Part shown: one piece after another, positions 1 through 11,245 of the stretch
Layout: the number at the start of each line of letters is the position of its first letter
Numbering within the stretch: the first letter of the stretch is position 1
NCBI GenBank assembly: GCA_013398615.1
Contig: VZSR01003805.1
Location: forward strand, 2,806,638-2,870,637
From: Brachypodius melanocephalos
Taxonomy: Eukaryota; Chordata; Aves; Passeriformes; Pycnonotidae
DNA: 64,000 nt
Reading direction: 5' to 3'
Translations under genes and position numbers: made by a program
Notes under the pieces: generated by a model
Database searches by the model: none
What the model was told of the DNA's origin: nothing
What the model saw: only the letters and a program-made list of their open reading frames with translations

Positions 1-2035
1 AGCTTTTCATCTGCATTTCCCCACTGGCCTAAAGCAACACATTTGGTATACCTTCAAACATAAAAGTCTTTTTTAGGGTTCTTATAGTACCTTGTCCCCC
101 AAGAATTCACAGGTTCATCTATTTTCAGGAAGCACATACAGTTATGGTCTGAAATGCTGTGGGCTCTTGGTTTTTTGAAATGATAAAATAATCCTTTGCT
201 TTTTCAAGCTTCTCCCTTGTGCTCTGTAGGCAAGTAACTCTACTGCAAAAGTATTTATGTGAAAAATCCCAGACTTACTGATGTGTATGCTATTTCATCA
301 CACTGCTATTTAGTTCTGTCTGGTATTCTGCAGAAGACCAGAGTGTGCTTGTAGGGATAGTTAGCCCCAATATTTCATGCATATAAATGATAGGGGAAGA
401 AATGTTCGGTTCAAGAAAGCAGAGCTGATTCTTGCTTAGCTGGATATTAAAGCACTACTGTCATTATTATTTGTTCCTATTTCTCCAGAGGATCTGTGTC
501 TTGATTAAGATTCTGTTGTGGTAAGTGCCTCTATCAATCACAGGGAGATCAAGTCCTCGCTGGAAGATGTGCATATAAAGATACCCCATACAGCAGCATG
601 CCTTGAAGGAGCTTGATGGTAATTTCATAGGTGCCAAATATATTAATGAGAGTTCAGGTAAAATGGCATCTTTCTGAAGTCTGAGGTATTTCAAGATAAA
701 ACATCCCATTTATTTATTTATTTTAATTACACCTATGATCCTCACAGGAATAATTGTGATGCAAAAACAAAGGACTTACCTGACTTTCAGATTTGTGACT
801 TTCTGAACTTTGGATATTGTCCTTTAATATTTTGAATAAGGTTGTTTAGGAGTTCTCTGTTAGGTGCTTTCATCAAAGGAATGAAAAAACTGAAGATGAA
901 TCCTTGCCACTAGTGCAGTTTACTTAGGAATTTACTGAGGATTTATCCCTTAATCTAAAGGTCATAACATTTTAAATAACATGTTCTAGGATTCAGACTG
1001 TACCCAATTGCCCTCTAAACAGCTGATAACTTTGAAATCCTGGTAGCCACAGATACCCATACATTACCTTTCCTTTCATAGAAATAATGAAATTTGAACT
1101 TTACTGCAAATATGCTTTTGTCTTTTGTTCAAGCAAAAGAGTAAGAGTTGATTATAAGCCTGCTCATGTGTGGCTCCTGAGTTCACTGCTTGATTTCTTT
1201 GCAGATATGGCAAACCAAGATATGTTTAAAATACTGCCAGTTGTTTTTATGTGTAAGAACCCCATCCATGAAGGAACCTGAACTAGGATGACAAGACAGG
1301 AGTTCCTGGCTGCACTGTTTTGCTGACATCATTAAGCCATTGCCATAAGATTGCATGAAGATGCACCACCCAAGGAATTTTAGATAAAATGTCACAGTTT
1401 GACACGGAATATGAGGCATATATATACACATCCATTGCATTTCACAGAGCATCCACTCTCTCCAGGCACAGCTGCAGGACTCTTCATAAATAAATAACCT
1501 CATGTAAGACAGATTATGTTCCTCAGATATCAATCACTGGTAAATATCGTGTTCCTGTTTACGATGTAAGAATACTAAATGGAAACTCATGAAGATTTCA
1601 GATTGCCATTATATTTACAGTCCTGGGGCTTGCTGCTGAGAATTATTGGATGTCTTTGCCTCTGAATGTGGGCTGAAAGCTGCAGTGGGGTACTCATTCC
1701 TAGCCTTCCTCTCAGATTTTCAAATCAAGGCTAATTATACTTCTTAAAGCCCTACCTATAAATCACTGTAAATATTGCAAAAGGATTCCAAACTTTGTCA
1801 GATGGGGTCAGTGAGGGTACAAAAGCTCAAACTCATCCTTTCCTGATTCCATATCTGGAAAATGTTTTGGAACAAAGTGTTCTTAACATGGTGTGATTAC
1901 AGGGACTAAATGTGATGGGGGAGATGGAGGGGAAAATGTCAAAAAGACACCTGGAGCATTGGAGCATTGTGCCTTCTAGTATCTGCACAATGTATTCCCT
2001 TTCTCTTACTGGGCCATCAGCTCTTTTTCTGACAG
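1..2035. other. AT-rich non-coding DNA, no gene seen
   Basis: No recognisable gene, repeat family or RNA gene. Open frames on both strands are short, overlap one another and match no protein family I know. The stretch ends at the acceptor-like sequence of the candidate exon at 2036. Confidence 0.6.
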
Positions 2036-2211
2036 GGGTCAGATGTTCCCCAGTTCCAGCTGCAGATAATACATCTCTTCATGCAGTGATATCAAGAAGC
2101 AGGGTTGTTTTAACCCTGAATTCTTGCCATCTTTCAGAGGCAGAGTCTTATTTGTTTGCAGTCTTGGATGCTTCCCTCACCAGCCACTGTTGTCCACTGG
2201 CCGAAATAAAG
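2036..2211 (+). other. Candidate exon (splice-site pattern only)
   Basis: A pyrimidine-rich stretch ending in CTGACAG lies just before 2036, and AAAG|GTGAGA follows 2211, giving a 176-base block bounded by plausible acceptor and donor sites. The block is open throughout in one frame, part of a frame with an ATG at 1915 (G at -3, G at +4) that runs to 2271, about 118 codons. The encoded peptide has no signal peptide, membrane segment or domain that I recognise. The block contains a short hairpin (GGGTT, loop GTTTT, AACCC). It may be a long-RNA exon or chance. An open frame of this length is not significant in a 64 kb AT-rich window. Confidence 0.15.
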
Positions 2212-4353
2212 GTGAGAGATTGCAAACTAATTCAGGAATTCTGGGTAGGAGACTATCAGTGTTTTGAATGAAGCCACAGTTGAGTGTTCTGGGATAACTC
2301 TAAATTTCTTCAATATGACTGCAGCCGCCGTTTCATTCCTTATTAATTTTTGACGTATTTATAAATAATCCCAGACAAGTTTCAATATTTCTTTTTTATG
2401 TTCTATTCCATTCTGTTTATTCTTACAGGGAAAAATACAGTTAGAATATACAGACTCCCCTCCCCCTCCATTACTTAGTACGACCCAAATTAGCTTGTGA
2501 TCATTTTTGTTGAGCTGTAAGAATAAGGAAAAAACCAAAGCTTGCTAAATACTCTTTGGTTTTAATTGCTGTTTTAATTATTTTTTATTATAGAATAATA
2601 TAGAGGGATATTTGTTGTCATTAACCTTCTTAACATAATTGCTCTTATTTTAGGGTTGGATTACTTTAGTTCTGGAGCATCCTCATTAAATAGCAAAAGG
2701 ATGATCAAAACACAGGAGTATCCCAGCAGAGCAGTATCAGCAGAGTCAAAACCGTCTTGGCCAAAATGTCAGCTGAGAGGGGTACACAGCATTTCGTTAC
2801 CCTGGTTTATTCCAGGTACCCTGGGAGTATTCCTGTGGAAGGGGTATCTAGCCAAGGCAACCAACCTGGTAAGAGAACCACTGAAGCTTATTGTAGCCAT
2901 CTTTATCCTTAATGAGCTTTAATGTGATGCTGTAGGACTCAGGCTGACCAAAATTCAGATGTTTGTTGAGGGACAATTGTTTTCAACTGGCATACAACAA
3001 ATACGATTTTTTCATAAAGTTTTTTTTTAAATTTCTGTTCTGAGTTAAGGCTAGAAAACATTAATTTCAATGTGCCTCTTAATTTTTCATTTTTGTGGTA
3101 ATGCTCTACTTCATACAACATCGTGGTTAGTACCATGGACTTCATAACACGGCCTCCTGAATTTTCCAAGAAGATTGCTTCAGTGTAGGGAAAAGCTTAT
3201 TATTTTGCTATTAGTTTCTATTACAGAATAAATAATTTCCAGATAAAATGTGATTTAGCTTACCACAGAAATGCACAGCATTTCCAAATGTAGAAATCAG
3301 AAGCTTATTTTTACTACTTGTATGAAACAATCACTGGGAGAAAACCATTTATGAATTGAGAAAGGGAGGTAGAGACATTTTAGAGGTATATTCAGCCAAT
3401 TTTGATTCTCTTAAATTATCTTAGGTATTTTCAATCATTTTTCTTCAGTGGATTCATATTTCAGACAGTATTTCTGACAATCTATTTTATGCTTCGTTGA
3501 CCACAAGGTTTGAAATTCTAGTTCATATTGGCACAGTAGTGTCAAATTTGTAGTGATAAATGGATAACTTTTAAAAATTTTAAATAGGTCTCTGTTGTTT
3601 AATTTGAGATCTGTAATTTTTTTTTTTTTGGTTCATTACTTCTGCTATTTTTCTGTCTAGGAAAAAGTGATTAAAAGAGACAGAGGGATGAAGGTACTTT
3701 AGACTCCTCCATGTGAAGAAATGGGTTGTCCAAGGGAGGGTAAATGTACTCATGCTGTCTATTCATTTTGTTTTAACAAAATTAATGTTATAGTTTTCTG
3801 AATTTATTCTTTTTTAGTAAACCAACACTGCTACTCTTGGGAATCTGTTTAAAATATGCAACCAAAGATTCATTATTGGTAGTATGCTTGCTAATGTTAT
3901 TTTCATAAGCAGAGATCTTTTATTTAGGTGTATTATGAATTAAATTTCTTGACTTTCAACATAGTAGTGGTGTTGCTAAATTATAACCTCCTTATATTTA
4001 AAGTGATAATACCTCCTAGCATTATTTAAGTATGTTCCACTACCTAGTTGTAAGGAGGAGGAAACTGAAGAGGAAATTATGCACCTGGAAAATGCTTCTA
4101 TTTTAGCATGTTCTCTATTATTCTTTAGCCATTTTATAGCAAGCCATATATCTTCAAAAATGGGCCCTAGATCTCAAGTTAGTCATGTTGCTTTCCTAAA
4201 TCTACAGAAATTTGCATTTTATATTACTCATGTAAGATAATTCTGATCCCAGTCCTTAAGATTATGTAGATTTTTTTTTTTCTTGAAATTGGTGGAAAAT
4301 ATTCCTAGATTTTCGTTTGCTCTCATATCTGGGAGACTCCATTTTTTTACCTA
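2212..4353. other. AT-rich non-coding DNA, no gene seen
   Basis: Nothing identifiable apart from short T tracts. An open frame at about 2656-2922 has no recognisable domain and I regard it as chance. Confidence 0.6.
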
Positions 4354-4539
4354 GAGTGCAATTAACTAGAGAAGACATGGAGTGGGATTACAATATGTCA
4401 AGAGGCAAAGAAGGGAGTTACCTACCTGTGGTCAATGATCAAATAGCTCGAGAGCTGAACAGTACTGTGTTATATCTAGAGACTATACAGGAAAGCAACT
4501 ATTCCTTAAAGTGGAATAAAGAGCTTGCTTCTGAAGCCA
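4354..4539 (+). other. Candidate exon with short ATG frame
   Basis: A T-rich stretch ending ACCTAG precedes 4354 and GCCA|GTGAGT follows 4539, so this 186-base block has plausible splice borders. It is open in one frame. Within it the ATG at 4377 has a favourable context (G at -3, G at +4) and opens a 56-codon acidic frame that runs past the donor to a stop at 4547. I do not recognise the peptide. The donor is fair and the acceptor only moderate. It could equally be a chance frame, and it lies just upstream of the CR1 pair. Confidence 0.13.
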
Positions 4540-4761
4540 GTGAGTGACAATTTAAAGGCATGGTGTGAGAAATAGGACTACTCCCCTTATTTGGGTCTTT
4601 GGCTTGTTTGTACTTGTGTGTATGTAATTTGCTTCTGTATATTTTGTGTTGCAAACTATTCAAGTTCCTGCTTTTTGTGTGTATCAAACCTATGATTTCA
4701 CCAGGAAAATCTGTTTGGCGTATGTTTTTGATTGCCATTTGCCCAGGAAGCCATGATAGTG

Positions 4762-4972
4762 AATCATAGGATTACAGAGTATCCTGAGTTGGAAGGGACT
4801 CAAGGATCAACTCCTGACTCCACATCGGCCAACCTAAAAGTTAAACCTAATGTCTAAGAGTGTTGTTCAAACACTTCTTGAATGCTGATGTGCTTGGATC
4901 CATTACTTCACTGGGGAGCTTCTTTTAGTTCCTAATCACATTTTCAGTGAAGAACATTTTCTGAATCAGAGT
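4762..4972 (-). mobile_element. CR1 LINE fragment, 3' end, minus strand
   Basis: Starting at 4762 the sequence reads AATCATAGGATTACAGAGTA and continues through a 'cctgagttggaagggact' motif and an 'aactcctgactccacatcgg' motif. This is the reverse complement of the 3' end of CR1, whose plus strand ends with 'ccttccaactcaggatattctgtgattctatga'. Further on, 'cactggggagct' and 'agtgaagaacattttctgaat' match the 'ctggggagcctgttcc' and 'ggtgaagaacctttt' parts of the CR1 tail region. The copy is 5'-truncated, as most CR1 copies are, diverged and non-coding. The right border with the next CR1 piece is approximate. Confidence 0.85.
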
Positions 4973-5270
4973 CAAATAATACCATGTTGGAAGGGTTCTC
5001 ACGGGTCACCTGGTCCAACCATTCTTAGCAAAAGCGCCATCTCAGCAAGATGGCCCAGCACCATATCCGTCCAAAGTGTCCAGTGTTGAGGAAATCACCA
5101 GTTCTCTGGGGAAGTTATTCCAATGCCTGATTGCTCTCATTGTGAAAAATTTTTCTCGTGTGAGCAATCAGAATCTCCTCAGGAGTAACTTGTATCCATT
5201 AAACCTTGTCTTTTTCGTATAACTGCTTGTAAGAAGTGCTATAGAAGAGCTTCCTTTTACAGTGATTCCA
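4973..5270 (-). mobile_element. Second CR1 LINE fragment, minus strand
   Basis: A second, more diverged CR1 3' region directly follows the first. Landmarks in order are 'atgttggaagggttctc', 'cacctggtccaacca', 'ttctctggggaagttattccaatgcct', a counterpart of 'gtgaaaaatttttct', and 'aaaccttgtctttt'. These correspond to the inverted 3' part of CR1, including the 'ctctgggcagcctgttccagtgcct' and 'ccccttgtcc' blocks. It has the same orientation as its neighbour but repeats the same part of the element, so it is a separate insertion. The outer boundary near 5270 is an estimate. Confidence 0.75.
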
Positions 5271-7652
5271 AAAAACTGATTGTTTCTAGAAATGCTAAAC
5301 TGTTATGTTATAGTACAAACAGAAAATCTTTTAGTTAAGTAAAGATGAAATGTTTCAACTGGCACATATTGATGTGCAAATGTGTGTGTATATATACATA
5401 TTCATATATGTAAGACACAGTCTGATGTATATAATACTTAAAGATCAGTAAGTGAGAAATAAAACTTACGTCATGAATCGTGATAATAATGTGCTAAAAC
5501 TTGAACAGAAATTCCAGAATAAGCAGGTGACACTTTGTCCTTAAAATTCTGGTGGAAAAGCTACTATTTTACCATTTTCCTTTCTGTTACAAATTCAAGA
5601 AAGATATTTCGTTAAAAGTAGGAAAAAAGGGGAAATAAAAGTACGCGAACCCTTTGCTTTGAGATTTTTTTGACAAGACTTACTCTTGGATTTCAGAAGG
5701 CATGTGCATTTGAGGAAATGTTGGTTGGTATTCCAAAGTGTGCTGACCTTACCACCATAAGCTATTGATATCATAAATTGCCTCTGATACTACTATGAGA
5801 TCACTATCCCACTCTCAGATGTGATTATATTTGGCTAGCAAGTTAAAAAATCACTGTATCTAGAAAATCCCCATGAGCTCATCAAGCGTAATTTCCTAAG
5901 AAATCAGACCAAAGTGTTAAGACAAAAAGATATGGTGCTTTTCAGAACAAACTTAGAAATGTGTTTAGCATTTAATGTTTTCAAAGAGAACTAAAGATGT
6001 TTTTTGGGCTGAGAGTGAGGATTGATTGCTGGTGAATAGCATATATAATTCATCAGTTGTCCTCATGTATTTTGATACTTGTGAATTTGTAACATAGGCA
6101 ATGACACTTTAAAACAAAATGATTCTCCTCCTTTTTCTCACTGATTTTCTTTAACTTCATCTGTGTTGCCAGAAAGGAGCTGGAAGGAAGGGAATTTGGA
6201 TGAATTTATCTGTCATGATGGGAGAAGAAAGGCAAAGAAGAGCTTCTAATGTTTTAGCATGCATTAGAATGTTAATAGACAATTATCATAATTAAATAAA
6301 AACATTCTGGTTTCTTAGTAGCATGCCAGTTTTCAAAAAGCAAGTATTCCTTGCTGTCTCTTACTTGAGAGACATAAATCAATTTGTCTACTAAATCCAG
6401 GAGATGTCAAAGCACATGTTTTATTTATCATGGTGTGTTCATCTATTTGTCTTTTCCTTTATTGAAAATGTGGGTTGGTTTGAGATTTGAAATTGTTAAT
6501 TTTCTACCCTCTCTCTCTACTTGAATGTTCTTTATTTCCATGTGCAGTCAAAGAAGCATGAGTATAAGCCTCCATGCTGTGCGTATAAATAACTCCTCTA
6601 GCAACTGGAAAGAATTAAAGCACGGCATTAGCAGCAAAAGCTGCATTAGTTGGAATGGTTTACCCAGGATACGCTAACTGAGAAACTTGTATCTATTTAA
6701 GAAAGATCTAATTAGGATCCTTTTGTTACATAAACTAAACCATATTATTATAATGAAACATACATAAAATAATGAATAGAACATAATTTTTTATAATTTC
6801 ATTCAAATGAGATGACTTAAACGTAATTTCTGCCTTTTAAGCATTTAGTTTCATGACATTTCCTAGCAATTCACCAATTATAAAGCCTCAAATGTTTGCC
6901 ATTATTAGGAAACATTTAATGTAAGATTATATCAGTCATAAATATTTTATAGGGGGAAAATATATTATTTGAGGCACATCCCAACATCTTTATGCCTGTA
7001 ATTCTGTGCATCTGCATACAAATAAAAGGGATGCTCTGTTAGCATATTGCACTCCTACCACATCCTTCTGTTATGGGTGAGTCAGTCTTGAAACAATTTG
7101 AAGATTGTCTTGATTTTGCTTCCAAAGTCTAAAGCTAGATACATTTTGGGATGACTTCTCTGTACTGTCATCTCAGCAGCCTTTATAGTTAAGTTATGGC
7201 TGTTCCCAGGCATTTGAAGATCTGTCCTTGACTGTCCGTAGTGTGGTTCTGCCTGGCGCAGTGAGGGACACGTCTGGCAGCCTCCTTGCTGTTTTTCTAG
7301 ACCACTATGACAGACATGCCATTTTGGTTTATTTTGTAATGAAAAACTGAATACAAGGATGTTAAGTGATGGTGTGGGGTTTGGAAGTGCTGTGGCATGG
7401 AGGTACTGTGGCATGCTCAGTACTTTTAATCACCTTCAGAACTGTAGCATTAGAACTGTAGCATTAGCATAGGGAAGACAAGATTTGCACCATGGCAGTC
7501 CCATATGAGTAGGAAAAATTAGTCTCCATGAATCAAGCCAGTAAAGGGGAAAGTGGAACCAAGGAAACTGTGTTTCATTTAATATTTAACACCCTATTAT
7601 GGCAGGATTGCTGCAAACATAAATATTTTAATTTTTAGGCACACATTTTAAG
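5271..7652. other. AT-rich non-coding DNA, no gene seen
   Basis: No gene or repeat family recognised. There is a perfect 14-base tandem duplication at 7439-7466 and a small TG/TA-rich stretch near 5380-5410. A minus-strand ATG frame of 110 codons (7082-7414) has no recognisable feature. Confidence 0.6.
7439..7466. repeat. Perfect 14-base tandem duplication
   Basis: GAACTGTAGCATTA occurs twice back to back (7439-7452 and 7453-7466). Identity of the two units suggests a recent slippage or small duplication event. No function is implied. Confidence 0.9.
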
Positions 7653-7667
7653 AAAAAAAAAAAAAAA
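7653..7667. repeat. Poly(A) tract, 15 A
   Basis: Uninterrupted run of 15 A. No recognisable retroelement body precedes it on the plus strand, so it is a simple tract rather than a demonstrable retroposon tail. Confidence 0.9.
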
Positions 7668-10521
7668 GTGAATCTTCTGAGGAAAAAAAGACATGTTCTG
7701 TAGTGATGTTCTCCCTTCATTCTCTTTGCTTTTTGGGTCAAGGAACTGCATACCAACCTGCTTCTGGTGCATTGTGCCCACATCCCTCCTGACTATACTC
7801 TCATTTTTATGACCCAAAAAGCAGATCCAAAAGCTCCTTTCTCAGGGGCTTATGACATGTGTCTGGGTTGTGACTCACCTGCAGCACTCCAGGCATCCCA
7901 TAGGTTGGTGACCATACAGCTGTAAGGACACCCTGTCATACAGCAAATACTTTAACTGAGGAATTGAAGGAATCATAGTGTAGTGTCTGCTCTGGAGCTT
8001 GCCTGCTCCTTTTATTCTCTTGCTATCTCAGGGCCAAACGATGCTGGGTGATTCTATTTGAATCCCACATTAACCAAATTTCTATCAGTTACTTAAAATG
8101 TAAATAATACTAGCTGCTAAAGAAAGAATAGTGTTTCCCAGAATCATTTAAAACTGTCTAACCAAATGAAATTAGCAACAATTTCTTAATAGATTGTTCT
8201 TTAGTTTATGCCCATCCTCTGTTTTCTGCAGTTTTGTGCGTCTGTAATTCTGCTAAGTCTGTTTTTGTTGATAGGCAATATTGGTCTTCCTTTGAAAGTT
8301 TGATTTGCTTCCTGTGAGATTTCTTGAAATATAGTAGAAGTTTAGTTATGACTTAAGCTTAAAAATCCCACCTTGACTGTTTCGTTACCTTTGTGGTAAC
8401 CTCAAAAATCTGTGTGATCCACATGCTACCATCTGTGTGTTGAAGCAATAGCATTTCTTTTAAAAATCAACACAATTATTAAGAAAGATAAGGGACTAAA
8501 ATAATAAAAGATTATCAAAATATATATTCTTTTGTAGAATATGGGGTTCTTATGTTTTTAAAATAGTTTTAGCTGCATACTTGACAGCAACTTCTTAAGA
8601 TTTTATTTGCATATAGCTGTGGCTTCCCCTTAGTCATCTGTACTAATGCAAGCAGCAGTCCCCATTTGATGCATAGAAGGCTTTTATTAAGTTGTAAGGC
8701 CAAGAATAGTCTCTTTGCTTTTTAAGTCTTCCCTTTTGTTGGCAAACACATATTGGAAAGAGGAAGAATAGGCTGGCAATGTCCCTTCTTGGTATTTTAT
8801 GAAATGCTGTTAAAAATCAACAGTATGACAGAATTTATTTCCTTCCGGCAGATACAAAAGAAATACAAAGTTGTTTACAATGACACCATTTTGCCATTTA
8901 TTTCCCTTTTTTTCACTCTATGATAAACACAGTATTTCTTGTGTAAGAAGACCATTTCTCTTCCTCATATACCCTGTGAAGTAACAACAGCCATTAGTTC
9001 CTCGGTGCCAGTTCTGCTGGTACTAATGAAATCTCTTCTACTTATTTATCTTGTGGTTAACTTTACTTTGGAGCCTGGGAATGACATAAACATTGATTGA
9101 AACTCTTCATAGGTTTTGTGCCTGAGCTCTTTCCCACGTTGCCTTCCCTGGTACATACATTCAGGCCACAGCCTGTACCTCTTCAGGTCTGTGTGTTTGA
9201 GGTCTCTCCTTTTCACCAGAAGTCTCTTTTGACAATACCTGTGGGAACAGTGTGTTTAACCTCTCCGCCCCAAAGTTTAATTTCAGCAAAACTAACAGTT
9301 CAGAGCGTGATTAATGAGGGTGGTCAGCAGGCTGACAAGGCAGACAGTATTGACTTCATTAACCTGTTTAACTAGGGAACTGGGTAAAAAAACCCCATAA
9401 AAATTAGACGTAACCTCTAATGCTTCCTTGTCATGTGGCATAGGAAGTGGGAATCACTCGCAGTAAATTATAGTTCCAAAGAAAATGTATGCCATTATGA
9501 CAAATGTGATATAAATAGGTAGATAGGCTGGCTTTCACTGCTGCCTTTTACTAAATTGTTGTCCTACCCCAGATTGGCTGTACTGTAGTGATTCATGGAT
9601 AATTTCTTGTAATGAATGAGTCTAATTCTGGTGGAACTTGGAAATTGGTAGTAAAGCTTGTTTTTAAAACACTTATTTATTTCCTTTAGTGATACAGTGG
9701 AAGATGAAACTAAAATAAGAACAAAAGTCTCCTCCTTTTCTCTTTCAAATTCTATTGGGAAGAACACAACATTTGACTCTCACATCTTATAGAGGTATAA
9801 ACAGGCAGATGTCCCTCTGATTGCAATCTCCATCTTAATTAATTAGAAAAACTGAGGAGCTATTTGGGTTTGTATGTTGTTTGAACCAGAAGTTGGAGAT
9901 TAGCAGTCTCATCTGTGGTGGTGTTTTTGTGCATCTTGGAAGAGAAACATAATTGAAAAGGCTCTTAAATTTTGGGTTAATTTTTATAATAAAAGTAATT
10001 TTTTTTGAAACTCAAGTCAGGAAATGGAAAAATGAGTGTTCTCAGGGTAACACTAGCTAAGCCTCTTCGCACAAATAATTTTTTTTCCCCCAGTAGATTT
10101 CTAAAGCTTATTATATTACAATTTGTTTTGCTCTGCATGGAAGAAATTCCCTTCCTTGCAAGGTATACACTGCCTTCCTGTACGCTGTCAATAGCTAAAC
10201 AGTACTAATAGCAATTATAAAAGGATCAGATGTACAGTTCAATTAGTAGAAGTGGGCTTTAATTTCCTGAGTCTTGATTGGGGATGATATTGATGTAACC
10301 TTAATTTTAACTGTGTATATGTTTTAAGATGTAAATATAAAACAGTACATCAGGAAAACGTCATCAGACAGGAGTGAGATGTGCTAGACTGTGTATCTCT
10401 CTGACACAAGAGCAAACACAAAGAAATAAGCAGCTGAGTAATTCGATATCCTGTGCTTCACTCAGGTCTGCAACGCAGCCTTATCTTCCTCCTTTCATCA
10501 CACACAGCTCACATATCGCTA
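7668..10521. other. AT-rich non-coding DNA, no gene seen
   Basis: No gene, RNA gene or repeat family identified. Open frames here are short, lack recognisable domains and often start at non-ATG codons. Confidence 0.6.
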
Positions 10522-10531
10522 CCCCCCCCCC
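10522..10531. repeat. Poly(C) tract, 10 C
   Basis: Ten consecutive C, unusual in this AT-rich background. It sits about 110 bases before the GC-rich patch. Confidence 0.9.
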
Positions 10532-10635
10532 ATGCAAACAATTTTGTTATCAGCCACAATTACTATTTGCCAACACGCTGAATAGAAATTACAGAACTGC
10601 AGTTTATAAATTAAAACTGTCATGTAGTTCAGCCA

Positions 10636-11040
10636 CACTGCGTATTTCTGCCCGTGAGCTGTGCTGTCTGGTGCAAGCTCTGCGATGGGATCCTGCCGAG
10701 GGGCTCTTGAGAGCTCCTGCAGGGCTGCCCTCAGCATTGAGTGTGCTGCCCTCTGCTGCTGCGGCCCGCCTCGCTGTGGCCTCTGCTGGGAGGGCCGAGC
10801 CGCTTTGCGGGGCCAGGGCTGATGGAGATGAGGCCAAGCAGGATGCAGATCTGCCCACAGCACAGCAGAGGAGCAGGCCTTGGGCTGCCTCTGATACAGC
10901 TCCCGAGCTGAGGGCAGAGGCAGCAGCACTTCTCCCAGCAGTGTTACTGGAGCTAGCCGTGAGCAGCTACAGCCCGGGAGGAACCAGGAGAAAGGCTGAG
11001 GATGCCTCTGTGCCTCAGGCAGGGATCTGTCATAACCTTT
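10636..11040. other. GC-rich, weakly CpG-enriched patch
   Basis: About 400 bases are much richer in G+C than the flanks, with roughly a dozen CpG dinucleotides, including a cluster around 10760-10830. The patch opens several frames at once: a plus-strand frame of about 224 codons (10374-11048) and overlapping minus-strand frames of 136 and 84 codons. The plus frame contains no ATG at all, so it is not a conventional coding sequence. Its apparent protein is Ala/Leu/Ser/Arg-rich low complexity, as expected when GC-rich DNA loses its stop codons. It could be a weak CpG island, an unknown GC-rich exon, or a diverged element. Confidence 0.5.
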
Positions 11041-11245
11041 CTCTCTAGAGAGGAATTATCTATGTAAATAGAGTTTAATTACTGTCTCTTCGTTCCCTGT
11101 TGAGAAATGGCGAGAGAATGGAACCAGAACATCTGCAATTGGCGCCAGTGGGAAATTATCCCAGGTAGCGTTTATCGGCCACTTCTGAAATGCATACAGT
11201 GAGATTTGCCATCATCAGAAAAGAAAATGTGGGTCTGAACGTTGC
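11041..11245. promoter_or_regulatory. Candidate regulatory element with retained CpGs
   Basis: Just downstream of the GC patch, base composition returns to moderate but six CpGs remain within about 150 bases (near 11091, 11111, 11143, 11169, 11176 and 11240). One lies in the palindrome TTGGCGCCA (11139-11147), which resembles E2F or NF-I type sites. The text is complex, without simple repeats or open frames. CpG retention and complexity are typical of conserved non-coding elements, but conservation cannot be seen from one sequence, so this is inference. Confidence 0.25.

Noticed and set aside
7082..7414. 110-codon minus-strand frame starting at ATG
   Set aside because: Length is within chance expectation for this amount of AT-rich DNA, and no domain or family feature is visible.
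10374..11048. 224-codon plus-strand open frame as a protein gene
   Set aside because: No ATG anywhere in it, low-complexity composition, and minus-strand frames over the same GC-rich patch.
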